Below are positions 11,800 to 24,405 of a DNA stretch of 64,000 bases, piece after piece. The position numbers and the translations under genes were made by a program. The first letter of the stretch is position 1, and the number at the start of each line of letters is the position of its first letter. The notes beneath the pieces are model-generated. The model ran no database searches. It saw only the letters and a list, made by a program, of their open reading frames with translations, and was not told where the DNA came from. Origin of the DNA: Morella rubra (Eukaryota; Streptophyta; Magnoliopsida; Fagales; Myricaceae); NCBI GenBank assembly GCA_003952965.2, contig CM025853.1, forward strand, positions 9,458,541-9,522,540. The letters are read 5' to 3'.

Positions 11800-12742
11800 T
11801 AAATAATTGAAATTATAAAAGATTACTCCTTACATCTGTAATGAACTTGAAGCAAACAATTATTTACACACGACGGGAGACGAACATAAACTAACCCCAC
11901 CTGGATTTGATCAATGGTTGAAAAATTGTCAACCATATGATTTATATAGGTAGTATATAAAGCATATGAAGTAAATTAGAAACATAAATAGTTCGTCGGT
12001 TAGATATTCTTATTAGAGACATAAACAGTTCATGTTGACGCCGTCTGGTTAGGATGGAGGGTGAATCGACATTCGATGTTGTAGCTGTTATCCATATAAT
12101 TCGGGCAACGTCCAAAAGAAGAAAGATATTTATCCGAGCGGTCAATCATGTGTCTTAGTACGTATGACCTTAGGCGCTACTCAAAAACGATGGAATTGTG
12201 GAACCAGACCAAAGCAAGTCTCTTCGCATTGGTGTTAGACTTAAACAGAGTGTAATATCCTGAACTAAATAATGGACTCGCAATTTCTTAGTTTTTTTTT
12301 TTAAAAATAAAAACAAAATGAAAGAAAAGAAAGCAAGATAAAGGGCAAACATACCTCTTGGGAAGACACTGGACGCGAAAGAGAAGTCGAGCGAGACCGA
12401 GAGAAAAGAAGAGAAACGAAAAGGAAAGAGAGAAAAGAGATAAACGGAAGAACAAGAAAGAAAGGCCGCCGGAAGGAAAGGGGAGAAAAAAATAAGAAAA
12501 AATGGACGCGAAAATTATGTCGATGTTGGCGCCCACATGCAAGGGAAGGAGATTTGGTTAACATGGCTTTTGTTAAATTATTTCGATCGAAAACAGTATT
12601 TTTGGTACAAAATGTGAGTTGAGCTAGACCTTGTGACTTTTATGAGTATTCGATATTTGTCAATAATCTGAAATATATCACGTATTGGATTGGAAATACT
12701 TGTATTTTAATATCTTCATTAAGTATTATATATAATTGTGAG
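11800..12742. other. Intergenic DNA with a purine-rich low-complexity tract
   Basis: A GA-rich stretch spans about 12295-12500; the long minus-strand ORFs through it are phenylalanine/leucine/serine-rich artefacts. Around 12095-12145, the sequence CAACGTCCAAAAGAAGAA followed by ATATTTATC matches dispersed segments near 8920 and 25400. No gene is recognised. Confidence 0.5.
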
Positions 12743-13052
12743 TGATAGTTTGCCTGCGAAAAATTAACTTACAAATTCTCTTTGTTGATCCCAAGAATAC
12801 TTCAATAATCTTCAGGTTCCTATCGATCTCATAATCTTGAGAATTTCACATTAGCAGCCCAAGTGTTCTGCCTCCTTCCTCTCCACGCGCACAACTTGTA
12901 GGGTTTTCTCTGAGTCATGATGGCCAACTCCCAAACTAACAATTAGTCCATTGGGGTAGACTACCTAATAGCTATCCTTAGATATGAAAACCCTAGCTGT
13001 GATAGGCGTGGGATCGTTAGGGATCTCAGATCTCGGCCGTAGGATCACAGTT
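12743..13052 (-). repeat. Inverted 3' end of the copia-like LTR
   Basis: The reverse complement of the last ~310 bp of the copia-like LTR, starting exactly at its terminal CA (TGATAGTTTGCCTGC on plus). At about 13052 it switches directly into the forward internal region of the same family. The element therefore has an inverted LTR remnant where a direct 5' LTR would be expected. Confidence 0.8.
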
Positions 13053-14702
13053 CGGGTATTTTATTTGATTGATGTGTCATAGTGGGAGGTACCATTAGTT
13101 ATTTGAAAACCCGAAACTAGTGAATTTATTTATATACATGTGAATTAATTTCTATGTTTTTGCAGATTTACTATGCGATACTAATACCCTGTGATGATTA
13201 TTGATAGTCGTATTAATTTTTGAAAGTTATGAACTCTTTGAATAATATTGAGAAAGATGCTGATACACCAGTTATGTAACTCTAAAAGGAGAGGGATGTG
13301 AATCCCACTTGTGTGTAGCATGTAACACTTAGTCATAGTAATCTGGATATGATCCGATGATGACTGAAAAATCCTTTTAAAGTAAAAGGAGTTAGAGCTA
13401 CAGGATTGTTAGAGTTGGTGCATACTGACGTATGTGGTGATTTTAACCACATAACCAGAGGATGGTTTTTCCTGTTTCATCAATTTTTGGTGATGGTCAT
13501 TCCAATTACAGTTATCTGTACCTGATGAATTACAAGTCTAAATTATTTTTGAAAAGTTCAAGAAATTATAGAGTAAAGTGAAAAACCAACTGGAAGTGAG
13601 TATCGAGATACTCCGATAATTATACAAGTTTTGAACTTATTTTGAAAATGAAAGTATCATATCTCAGTTAATTCCCTTGCTACATCACAGCACAATGATG
13701 TTGGAGAAATGTGAAAATGAACTTTATATGATATTATTCAGTGGGAGATAAGCATAGAATTATTACCTGCATTCTTTTGGGGTTTTGCCCAAAAAGGTTC
13801 ACTAAGTATTATTTGATAATTGTTAAGTAAACAATTCATAATTGTCAGTAGGAATATTTATTTTTTAAAGGAGCATCGCCGAAATGGAGGCGAATGCATG
13901 ACTGTTCTTGTTGAAACAGTCGGTTGAGCCAATAAAAGGGGTAGATAAGATCAATAGAAAAAGTGACATTATTGAACCTACTGATAAGTCTGAAGAGTTC
14001 AGAACTCAAGAGCATTAGTTGGATATCCACGTCGATGAAATAATCAAATCGTTTGAATTTTTCACAAAACATGGAGGAACCTTGTATTGACAAGAAGTTA
14101 GTGGGAGTTTAATATTGTTTCTAATTCTTTCTGTTAATAATATACTACTCAATTGGAATGATGTCCGAGTGATGTCATCAATCAAAGATTTTTGGAAGTG
14201 TTCCACATTCTGCGAACTAAGTTATTGGTAACCAAGAAAGTAAGTCTTTAGGACTATGTCGATGAATATTGGCAAGGGATGGTTTGCAAGATGCCAAGGA
14301 AGGGTTTTACCCTTTAGGCATAATTTCATCTCTCCATGTAGAGAGAGATAAGGCCAGATATTAATCAAGTAGTCAGCTTTATGAGTAGATATTGATTTAT
14401 CCTAGGCCCTGACTGCTGGATAGTGGTTAAGAATATTCTCAAGTTCTTGAGAAGAACAAAGTGCTGGTTTTGGTGCTTAGAGTTGAGTATTTGCAGACAG
14501 TTCAGGAATGCATAAATTCAGGTATTATTGATAGTTGACCAATACTGAATTTATACATGTGCATTGGGTAAAGGTACAAGAGTTGGAGGAGTTGTAAGCA
14601 GTTTAAAACTGATAACTCCACCACTCTAAGGCATAATAGGTAGAAAGGATGTATATGGGTATGAGATACTTGTATGAATATTTTTTAGCGCAAGTGGGAG
14701 AT

Positions 14703-16821
14703 TGTAAGAAATATGCCCTAAAAATCATTTGTCTAAATAATAATTTAGATGTCACATGTTTATATTTATTTATTGGGTAATATGATGTGACATAAGATGT
14801 TACATAGTTATTATTAAGTGACATTGTAGAAAAGTCATGCCAATGATTAATGAATCAAAGGCGGGAAGTATAACTCTTCGGTTCCTTGTTCACTTGATGT
14901 TTTGTTCTAGACCGAGCCACATATTGATGTACGATAGGTCTACACTCGTTGTGCCTCTATTTAATAGGATGATGGACTTCGTCATTGAGGTGTGACCTTA
15001 AGCAAACGAGTTGGTATATTGTAAGAGTACATGTACTGAAAGGGATCAAATATGAATACCTTCTGGAATTGATCACTGATGTTGAGAAGGTATTCAGCAC
15101 AATTGATTTATTGTATCCTTAGACCTGAGAGGTTTATATGATCTATTTTTTATGTATTTGTGCTTTGACCCAGTCGTTTGGTGATGATCTTTCTAGGTCA
15201 AATGACACAGTGTGGTCAGCACAGAAGGTTGAGATTGAAATTAATGTCTGGAATGATTCACGAAGGGTTTCTATTTGAGCTATGGCTTGTTGGAAATTTA
15301 TACGAGTCTAGTTTCCAACGCATCAAACGGCGTACAATTTGGAGTTTTCTAGAAGAAGTTATGATTAAATTACTCCAAGGAGGTCAGGCTGGCAGCTAAT
15401 TCCGAGGTCTAGTGAATTTTGGACGAGTTTGCTATTTTTAGCTTGTTCTTTTGGATTTTCGACATGTCTTTTCATTTCCCTAAGAGTCTTTTATGTCTCA
15501 ATTAATATTTTGGAAGATGTAATTTTCATTTACTCATGCTTGGAGGGCTGTTCCAAGCTTTGCTTTTTAAACCCCTCTCTTGTAGTGGAAGAGGCAGAGA
15601 TTTTGAGTGTTTATACAACTTGAGCCTTAGGCTACTTTGAAGAAGGATTTCTTCTATAAACTTTTATCCTTCGGTGGATTCCGATAGGTGGTGAGTTCTT
15701 GCTCTGTATCCCGTGTTGGATTACATTGGGTGGTGATTTCTGTATCCTTTTGTGTTCTACTTGGGTGGTGAGCTTATCTATCCGAGTATATGAGTTAGAG
15801 TGTATTTTTGAGTGCTTTCCTGACGTTCCCACAAACATCCCGAGATACCCATACATTATCCAAACGTCTCATTACTATCCCGAGGTGTCTATCTATCCAG
15901 GGTTATCACTTCCCGAGGTCCCCATTACTATCTCCGAGGTGTCCATTTCTCTCATTCCAACCATTACGAGGTGCTCCCGAGGTGTCCTGCGCTTTTCCCA
16001 GTTAAACTCGGTATCATCAAATATTCCAGATAACGTTGAGTCTTGTACATAATAAGTGGGTTTGTATAAATGCTCAATAAGGAGTCCACCAGTCTCTTGA
16101 TGAGGCAGTATATTCAAGATATCTGTATAGGGTTGGACTAGAAAAGAATCCATTGGCCAATGGTATTTTGTGAAATTTTTTCAAAATTAATATATATATA
16201 TATATATATTATATTTATTTGTGAAAGTGTTTTGTAAACAAATGATAGTCCAACGAGTTATAGATCGTGAATTGAGAATTATATGAGTTAGGGACTTAAT
16301 CGGTGATATGATTCTGGTCCTATTGACTCATATGGAAAATAGCATGGTAGAAGGATAAATAAACGAATAATTGTTAGCAAAAAGGGATTTCACAAATCAA
16401 TCTCAAATTCTCGGGGGTGAATTGTAATATGTCGATGGACATGATTACAATTAGTAGAAGCCCAAAATTCAGAATAAAAGAATATAAGGAGTTAAGGAAA
16501 AAAGAGTTTTTCATGTGATCCTACTACCGAGATCTGAGATCCCTAACGATCCCACGCACTATCTTAGCTATGTTTTCATATATAAGGATAGCTATGAGAT
16601 AGTCTGCCCTAATGGACTAATTGTTAGTTTGAGAGTTGGTCATCATGACTCAGAGAAAACCCTACATAGTTGTGAGCATGGAGAGGAATGTGACAGAACA
16701 CTTGGGCTGCTAGTGTGAAATTCTCAAGATTGTGAGATTGACAAGAACCTGAAGATTATTAAAGAATTCTCGGGATCAAAAAAGAGAATTGGTAAGTTAA
16801 TTTTTTGCAGGCAAACTATCA
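14703..16821 (+). repeat. Copia-like LTR, copy 1, interrupted by a solo LTR
   Basis: It starts TGTAAGAAATATGCCCT and ends GCAGGCAAACTATCA, followed by GTGGTATC. Without the insert it is about 1305 bp, matching the 1293 and 1283 bp LTRs of copy 3. An (AT)n microsatellite lies at about 16190-16210. Confidence 0.85.
15203..16016 (+). mobile_element. Solo LTR (814 bp) inserted in the copia-like LTR
   Basis: It starts TGACACAGTG and ends CTCGGTATCA, flanked on both sides by TCAAA (15198-15202 and 16017-16021), a perfect 5 bp target duplication. The uninterrupted copia-like LTRs read straight across this point (GGTCAAATATTCC). No internal retroelement sequence is present, so it is a product of LTR-LTR recombination. 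The ORFs inside it are not credible genes. Its text (ggaaatttatacgagtctag, then a T-rich promoter-like zone) is in the general style of chromovirus LTRs, but I cannot assign the family. Confidence 0.88.
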
Positions 16822-16833
16822 GTGGTATCTGCA

Positions 16834-17765
16834 CTATAAGAGTACATGCATTGAACGGGATCAAATATGAATATCTTCTAGAAGGGATCACTGATGGTTA
16901 GAATGATATTCAGGACAATCGACTTATGGTATCCTTAGACCTGAGAGGTTTATATGGAATTGTTTGTTGTATACTTGTGCTTTGACCGAGTCATTTGGTG
17001 ATGATCTTTATAGGTCAAATATTCTAGACAAAGTTGGGTCTTGTATATAGTAAATAGTTTTGTATAAATGCTCAATAAGGAATCCACAAGTCTCTTAACG
17101 AGATAGTATATTCATTAAATTTGTATGGGGTTGAACTCTGGAAAATCACTGGCTAGTGTAATTAATAAATTGTTTTGGAAACAATTTGGGAGTTCAACGA
17201 GTTACAGATTGGAATTAAGAATTATATGAGCTAGAGATTTAATCGGTGATATCATTCTGATCCTATTGACTCATGTGGAATATAGCGTGGTAGAAGGATA
17301 AATAAATGAATAATTGTTAGCAAAAAGGGATTTCACAAATCAATCTCAATTTCTCGGGGGTGAATTGCAATATGTTGATGGACATGATTACAATTAGTAG
17401 AAGCCTAAAATTCAGAATAAAAGAATATAAGGGAGTTAATGAAAAAGAGTTTTTCCATGTGATCCTACGGCCGAGATCTGAGATCCCTAAAGATCGCACG
17501 CATTATCACAGCTAGGGTTTTCATATATAAGGATAGCTATGAGATAGTCTGCCCTAATGGGCTAATTGTTAGTTTGAGAGTTGGCCATCATGGCTCAGAG
17601 AAAACTCTACATAGTTGTGAGCGTGGAGAGGAAGGAGGTAGAACACTTGGGCTGCTAATGTGAAATTCTCTAGACTGTGAGATAGACAAGACCTGAAGAT
17701 TATTAAAGAATTCTCGGGATCAACAAAGAGAATTGGTATGTTAATTTTTTGGGGGCAAACTATCA
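16834..17765 (+). repeat. Copia-like LTR, left-truncated
   Basis: The first ~325 bp of the LTR are missing. It begins TATAAGAGTACATGCA and runs to the intact terminus CTATCA. Confidence 0.8.
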
Positions 17766-18219
17766 GTGGTATCGGAACCAAGTTAGTTGAACCTAATTCT
17801 CTTGAGATCTGTATCATAGTTCATTAAAATTATTCATGGCAATCGGATTTGATGATTTATTTTAAAAACGTTTTCAAATAAATGAGTTGTGTTCTTCACG
17901 TTTTATTGAAATTGTGTGAAGAAATTTTTTGATGAAAATCTTGATCCGGCTTTGCTATGAATAATTTTATTATTTATTATTGCCGTTCATGATTTATTGA
18001 AAATCCCATTAAAAGAGAAAAGTTATTTTTCTGTTTCTCTATTTTCGTATATGATATGTTTGATAGAAAATTAGATTTTCTTACACTACGTTTTTTATGA
18101 GATCAACATGAATTTTTGGAAACGCCACAAATAACTCTTTAAGAAATTTGTTTTTATTTAGATTTCAAATTGATCTATGTCGTTTACGTTATCAAGATTA
18201 ATTGTTTTCAGAAAACAAA

Positions 18220-18650
18220 TTGACAACAAATCTAAGAGAAAGTGTTTCTCTCAAGAAAAGGAGAAGGATGGTCGGCAGCATTGTGGGTTGTTGCCAGAGC
18301 ACGCCTGGTATGACTAGGGCAGCTTCGACCAACAGCTGTTCTAAGGTGTCTCGGCCTTCGAGGCGGAGAGCACCTCAAGACAGCAACACCTGTGTGTTGC
18401 ACGGGTGTGGGGGCTAACCACCGGCAGCTACTTGTGCGCCGGCCGGCCCCCACTAGTCGCCGGTGAGCTGCCATACCAACGTTCGGCCAGATCTGGCCTG
18501 ACGTGGCCTGTAGGGGCGGCTGGTGGGTAGCTGGGCTGGTTGCCGCCTGCTCCTTCCTCTTAGGCACCAAACGGCGCCCAAACATGTGATGTCTAGGTCA
18601 CCCGTTTGGGCCAAGCGAGTAGGGCAATGGTTGCCCTACCCGACCCTTTT
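18220..18650 (+). other. GC-rich leader segment of copia-like copy 2
   Basis: A GC-rich island in AT-rich surroundings, between the PBS region and the integrase relic. A diverged counterpart occurs at 30800-31180 in copy 3 (shared CGCCTGGTATGACC-type and CACCCGTTTGGGCC-type phrases). The ORFs on either strand are arginine, proline and alanine-rich and differ between copies, so I do not call a protein. Confidence 0.5.
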
Positions 18651-20222
18651 TCAAAACATTTTTTACCTTCTGCATTGTTTTAAAAATATTGGGCTGAGAA
18701 AATTGTTTTAAATGAGGCCCAAACGTCGTTGGGCTCCTTTAATAGTTTTGTTTGTTTTAAACGTTGTAGGCTGTTTTAAAAAAAGGTTTTGGGCTATATT
18801 TTTTTTAACCTTTTTGCGCTTTTAAGCCTTGGACCAGCCAATTTTAAGCCTTGAACAGGCCCAAGTTCCAGTCCAATTTGGTTATTAAAAAAAATTAAAA
18901 AAAAAAGTGGAAAGAGGTTGCCATACTGGCTGGGCCTTATTAGGCCAGCCCATGATTGATGGTTTTCAACCACATAACTAGAGGATGGTTTTTCCTGTTT
19001 CATCATTTTTGGTGATGGTCGTTCCAATTACAATTAATTGTACCTGATGAATTATGAGTTTAAATTTTTGAAAAGTTCAAGAAATTATAGAGTAAAGTGG
19101 AAAAACCAAGTGGAAGTGAGTATCAAGATACTTAGATAATTAGATAAGTTTTTGAACTCATCTTGGAAATGAAAGCATCATATCTCAAGATAATTCCCTT
19201 GTTACATCACGGCACAATGATGGTTGCAGATATGTGAAACTGAACTTTATATGATATTGTTCAGTGGGAGATAAGCATAGAATTATTACCTGTATTTTTT
19301 GAGGTTTACCCAAAAATGTTCACTTAGTATTATTTGAAAATTGTCAAGTGAACCATTGGTAATTGTTAGTAGGAACATTTATTTTTTAAAAGAAGTACAA
19401 CCTAAGTGGAGGCGACAGCATGACCATTTTCGATGACACAGTTAGCTGAGCCAATAAAAGGGGCAGAGAAGATCAATAGAAAAAGTGACATTATTGAACC
19501 TACTAACGAGTTTGAAGAGTTCAGAACTCAGGAGCATTAGCTGGAAATCCAGGTTAATGAAATAATCAAATCGTTTGATTTTTCACAAAATTGGATGAGC
19601 CTTGTATTGATGAGAACTCAGTAGGAGTTTAATCTTGTCTCTGATTGTTTATGTTAATAATATACTACTCAATTGGAACAACATCCGAGTGATGTCATCA
19701 GTCAAAGACGTTTGGAAGTGTTCCACATTCTTGGAACCAAGTTATTGGTAACAGAGAAAAGAGGTCTTTGAGACTATGTTAATGAATACAGTCAAGGGAT
19801 GGTTTGCAGGATGCCAAGGAAGGGTTTTTACCCTTTAGGCATAATTTCATCTCTCCAAGTAAAGAGGGATAAGGCTAGATATTAATCAAGTAGTCAGTTT
19901 TATGAGTAGATATTGATTTAACAAAGGCCCTGAATGGTGGACAGTGGTCAAGCATATACTCAAGTTCTTCAGAAGAACTAAGCGTTGATCTTAGTGCTCA
20001 AAAGTTGAGTATTTGCAGACTGTTCAGGATGCATAAATTCAGACTATTATTGATAGTTGATCAATATTGAATTTATGTGTGTAGTGGGTAAAGATACAAG
20101 AATTGGTGGCGTTGTAAACAGTTTATAACTGATGACTCCACCGCTGTAAGGCATAATACATAGAAAGGATGTACGTGGCTATGAGATACCTGTATGAATG
20201 TTTTTTAGTGCAAGTGGGAGAT

Positions 20223-20891
20223 TCTAAGAAATATGCCCTAAAAATCATTTGTCTAAATAATAATTTGATGTCACATGTTTATATTTTTTTATTGGGTAAT
20301 ATGATGTGACATAAGATGTTACATAGTTATTATTACGTGACATTGTAGAAAAGTCATGCCAATGATTAATGAATCAAAGGCGAGAAGTATGACTTTTCGG
20401 TTCCTTGTTCACTTGATGTTTTGTTCTAGACCGAGGTACATATTGATGTACGATAGGTCTACACTTATTGTGCCTCTATTTAATAGGATGATGGACTTCG
20501 TCATTGGGTTGGTGACCTTAAGCAAACGAGTGGATGTAATGTAAGAGTACATGCACTGAATGGGATCAAATATGAATACCTTCTGGAAGTTGATCATTGA
20601 TGTTGAGAAGGTATTCAGCACAATTAGTTTATTGTATCCTTAGACTTGAGAGGTTTATATGGATCTATTTGTTGTGTACTTGTGCTTTGACCGAGTCATT
20701 TTGTGATGATCTTTCTAAGTCAAATATTCCAAATAACGTTGGGTCTTGTATATAATAAGTGGGTTTGTTTAAATGCTCAATAAGGAATCCACCAGTCTCT
20801 TGATGAGACAGTATATTCAAGATATCTATATAGGGTTGGACTAGAAAAAAAATTCATTGGCCAATAGTATTTTGTGCAAATGTTTTTCAAA

Positions 20892-20936
<45 letters not shown>

Positions 20937-21262
20937 TTATTTGTGAAAGTGTTTTGGAAACAATTAATAGTCCAACGTGTTACAGATCGTGAACTAAGAA
21001 TTATATGAGTTAGGGACTTAATCGGTGATATGATTCTGTTCCTATTGACTCTCGTAGAATATAGTGTGGTGGAAGGATAAATAAACGAATAATTGTTAGC
21101 AAAAGGGATTTCACAAATCAATCTCAAATTCTCGGGGGTGAATTGTAATATGTTGATGGACATGATTACAATTAGTAGAAGTAAAAATTCAGAATAAAAG
21201 AATATAAGGGAGTTAATGGAAAAGGAGTTTTTCCATATGATCCTACGGTCGAGATCTGAGAG
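20223..21262 (+). repeat. Copia-like LTR, right-truncated
   Basis: It starts TCTAAGAAATATGCCCT (the usual TG start mutated to TC) after the polypurine tract AAGTGGGAG. It stops at GAGATCTGAG, where it abuts the Tekay-like LTR. It contains the longest (AT)n run of the family copies, at about 20896-20931. Confidence 0.82.
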
Positions 21263-23353
21263 TTAAGGACATTTTTCTGCCTGTGAACTATATAGGGTCA
21301 TTAACACTTTGCATATTAAACATCACATGCATATTGTTTATGATATCTTGCTTTGTGATTAGTAGTGCATTTAGGGGATACTTAGTGACTAGAGAGATTA
21401 TTTAGAACTTGAGATACTATGTTCAAAACCTTGATTAGGACATGATTTAGTGAGATTTGGAGTTCACATGCAACTAGATGATTGTTCAGAATGTCGAGGA
21501 GCTCGTATTGGATCAATTTAAGTTTTTAAGCTAGTAGGACTTTTTTTCTCGAAAATCGAACAACGTGATTTTTATTCTAATAATATGTCGGGAGTTCATC
21601 CACGAGCTTATGGTTCAATTTTGGAGACTTTTTATTTTTCAGAAGCTAGTAGGTCAATTTTTGGAATTGTGGATAGAGATGAATTGTGGATTGATATGGA
21701 TAGAGATGAATTGTGGATAGAGGTGAATTGTGGATAAGATGACTTGTGGATAGAGATGACTTGTGAATAAAGATGAAATTATGGATAGAGATGACACACA
21801 GGAAGCACGACTAATCAAGGCTAGAAAGCACGACCAAAAGGGCTAAACCTAGAGATGCACGAGGTGTCAAACCGTAGGAGTTTCGGCAGTGACTCGCCAT
21901 AGCTACCATGCCTTGCAGCTGCTGTAGGTTGCTAGTGTCGACGTGAGATGAATGTCGCCTTTTGAATCACTGAACTAGCCTAGACACGTGTGATGTGACG
22001 AACCAAGCTTGCTTATAAATAGAGGTGCGGCCGGCCATTTAATCTTACACCGTCTTATTAGTAAATTGTAAGTTAAGTTTGAGATTAGTAGAAAAGTGAA
22101 GTAGAAGCAAGAAGGAGAAAATCGATTAGTGACGATCAAACTCGCTTAGAGGTAAAGTTCAATTTGGTTATCTTTGATTTTAATTTTTAAGTTTCAAGAT
22201 GATTTGTGAATCTCTTGTATTTCTTATTCTAACATCTCTTGATGTTATTAGTGTTTTTCTATTCTTCCTATTGTTCTTGATGCTCTTCGTGTTCTTGAAG
22301 AAGAACAAACTCGTCCTTTCGAAAAAGTATCATTTTCAAGTTTTTTTCAACTTTGATCCGTTTCTTTTCAAATTTTCTTCCAAAATTTATTTTTCAAAGC
22401 TTGAACATATTTCTTTCCTTCTGATTTCAATATTTTTTATGTCAAAATTAGTATTTTCTAGTGGTGATTAAGCCGGTTTTTAACCGAGAAATCAAAGTGT
22501 TGTTTTTTGCCTTCACAACACTTTCCTTTGAATAATGTTTTATCATGTTTCGACGCTTTCCAAGGGAAAGGTTAAGGTGGCATATCATGATTGAGATGTA
22601 TAGGCGTTGACATGAGACATGCATACTTAATCTTGTACTTTGGAAAGGGATGTGGTTGATATTCAAGTGTGGTTAAGGTGTTGCATATCATGAATGATAT
22701 GTGTGGGTGTTGACATAAGACATGCATACTTAACTTATACTGTGAAGACGTGATAATACTGTGCACAAGAGGATGTGTTCACTTGTTGTGACATTCTGGC
22801 GCTCCATCGTACGTGGAAAGATCCTCTTTGAGGATATCGTATTCTACTCTAGGAGTAATGCCACAAAATACGGACAATGTTCTACTCTGGGAGTAATGCC
22901 GCAAAACATGGGGGTTACTTGTAACACGTCACTTTGGCCTAGTGATTCTCCCAAAATTTACCTGGGAGAATTTACTTAGACTTTGACTCATGAGGTCTTG
23001 ATACTAAGCTGGTAGTTGGGTCTGGGTCACTTAGAACCTAGACATCATCGTTGAGAGCGTCCTGACTATTTTTTCTGGTGATCATGAGGAGGAAGAGTAC
23101 AGGAGAATAAGATAAATACCTATGTAGATTGTACTTAATTTAGTAGTTATTTTGCCATGTTTTGTAGACATACATAGAAAGCAGAATTGGTACTCTTTTG
23201 TGACACAAAGGTTGGAATAAAGGGTCTTCATGAGGTTTATTTCTTAGAATCCTATTGCTTTAACGATCCTCCCATTGTTCATATCCTAAGTTTAACAGCG
23301 GCATTTATTACTATAAGATAGCGCTAGAGGTCTTCATGGTCCGAGCTACTACA
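21263..23353 (+). repeat. Tekay-like LTR, plus strand, left-truncated
   Basis: Homologous over most of its length to the LTR at 2991-5280 in the opposite orientation: shared TTTGTGATTAGTAGTGCAT, GATTAGGACATGATTTA, the TATA box at 22014-22021 and the duplicated subrepeat at 22570-22740. The right end GAGCTACTACA corresponds to GGCTATTACA. The left terminus is lost at the junction with the copia-like LTR. No internal region or PBS follows; CACTA sequence starts at 23354. Confidence 0.85.
22014..22021 (+). promoter_or_regulatory. LTR TATA box
   Basis: TATAAATA in the same relative position as the box at 4551-4558 in the related LTR. Confidence 0.65.
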
Positions 23354-24405
23354 GTATTTTAAGAAGTTCTAGAGTAAAGAGGCGGCGTTACTTCAGTGGA
23401 AGGAATTATGCTATCTATTCACCAGCGAAGCATTTATGGTATGTGATTTACAAAAACTCGTTGCTTAAATATTACATTCTTTTTATATCTAATTACTTAA
23501 AATATTGCAGAAACGAAGGGAGCAAAATAATATGAATAGAACAAAGTTGATTGTGAACAACGCTCAAGGTTCACGTTCGTTCCAATACACACGACTGCAT
23601 GGTAAGTTAAGTACTGAATTATGAATTTTATCGACATATTCATATTCTTTGAATTTGTTTGACCATAACTTCATGCTACTTTCATGTAAAAAAATTCGAC
23701 AGCAGTGAAATCAATCCAGCAGAGCTGTATAAGAAGAATTATACAAACAAAGATGGGTTTGGACCTCGAAAGGAGTGAGAGAAATTTATGTAAGTCGTTT
23801 TCATTTTAATCAAGTTGAAAGATGTATGTATAGTTTATCTACTTTAATGTTTCTGGTAATTATTGTCATTTTTCAGGAACGGATGGATGCCTTCCAAGGC
23901 CAGTGTGATTTAGAAGGGAAGACTTACACCGAAATTGAAGTATATTCCGAGATATTAGGCTAGAAGTTGGGATATGTTTAGGGATTAGGACGCATGGTTA
24001 AGCCTTCGCCTTTGTCAAGTTTAACTACATAGTCTTCTGATCTACAGCACCTGCTAGTGAAGGCAAGGGATGAGATAGAAGCGATGAGAGCTACTAGAGA
24101 GAAAGACTTGCAAGATTTTGTGAAGAAGCAAGCTGAGATGGAGGCCACATGCGGGACCACTGGGTGGAGTAGGAGCGCATTCGGTTGTAGCAGGAGGAGC
24201 GCATGAAAAAGGAGCAAGAGCATGCAGTGGAGCATGAGAAGCGCATGCAAAAGGAGCAAGAGCATGCGCGCATGCAAAAGGAGCAAGAGCGCTTACGGCA
24301 AAAGAATCAAAGAAGCTGGAGAAGAAAATGTCCTCTGTAATGGAGAAGAAAATGAGCGACATGTCAAAGCGACTATTCAGCCAGTTTGGGGGCTCAAAAG
24401 GTAGA
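23354..24405 (+). pseudogene. CACTA Transposase_24-type (TNPA-like) gene, 3' exons
   Basis: The exon structure is readable. Exon 23354-23434 ends in WKELCYLFTSEAFM before a GT donor. Exon 23511-23601 starts after TTGCAG with KRREQNN and contains SRSFQYTRLHG. A further exon at about 23703-23789 reads EINPAELYKKNYTNKDGFGP. The last exon, from 23878, reads MDAFQGQCDLEGKTYTEIEV, YSEILG, then a coiled coil KARDEIEAMRATREKDLQ. This is the Transposase_24 domain order. Against the minus-strand copy (62385-62587) about 27 bp are deleted near 23390. Stops follow GPRKE, SEILG and SLTT, and a frameshift breaks the glutamate-rich coiled coil near 24160. The normal protein binds the subterminal motifs and helps transposition. 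Confidence 0.8.

Larger units (their letters stand above)
13053..16821 (+). mobile_element. Copia-like element copy 1 (internal region plus 3' LTR)
   Basis: Internal sequence runs to a polypurine tract (AAGTGGGAGA) just before the LTR at 14703. A degenerate Ty1/copia integrase region at about 13385-13760 still shows GVRATGLLELVHTDVCG-like wording followed by many stops. Copies 2 and 3 share the same stops and gaps, so this appears to be an old non-autonomous family. The LTR (14703-16821) carries an insertion at 15203-16016. Confidence 0.7.
16834..21262 (+). mobile_element. Copia-like element copy 2 (both LTRs truncated)
   Basis: A left-truncated 5' LTR (16834-17765) is followed by PBS-like TGGTATCGGAAC (17767), an internal region (17766-20222) and a 3' LTR (20223-21262) cut off after GAGATCTGAG. 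An internal deletion joins GATTGATGG (as at 31642 in copy 3) directly to the CAACCACATAAC integrase region at 18963. Copies 1 and 2 sit head to tail with only a 12 bp gap after copy 1's LTR (16822-16833), a structure typical of unequal recombination. Confidence 0.8.

Noticed and set aside
12288..12564. Two overlapping minus-strand ORFs of 84-87 codons
   Set aside because: Phenylalanine/serine/leucine-rich translation of a GA-rich tract; low complexity, no domain.
18232..18585. 117-codon arginine/proline-rich minus-strand ORF
   Set aside because: A product of the GC-rich leader; the corresponding region at 30800-31180 does not keep the frame.
20777..21163. 128-codon minus-strand ORF and similar ones in the other copia-like LTRs
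   Set aside because: It lies within LTR sequence, includes a tyrosine/isoleucine run from the (AT)n repeat, and is broken in the other copies.
21263..23353. Solo LTR inserted directly into the CACTA gene
   Set aside because: CACTA sequence is found only on the right side; the left flank is copia-like LTR, so a simple insertion with a target duplication is not supported.
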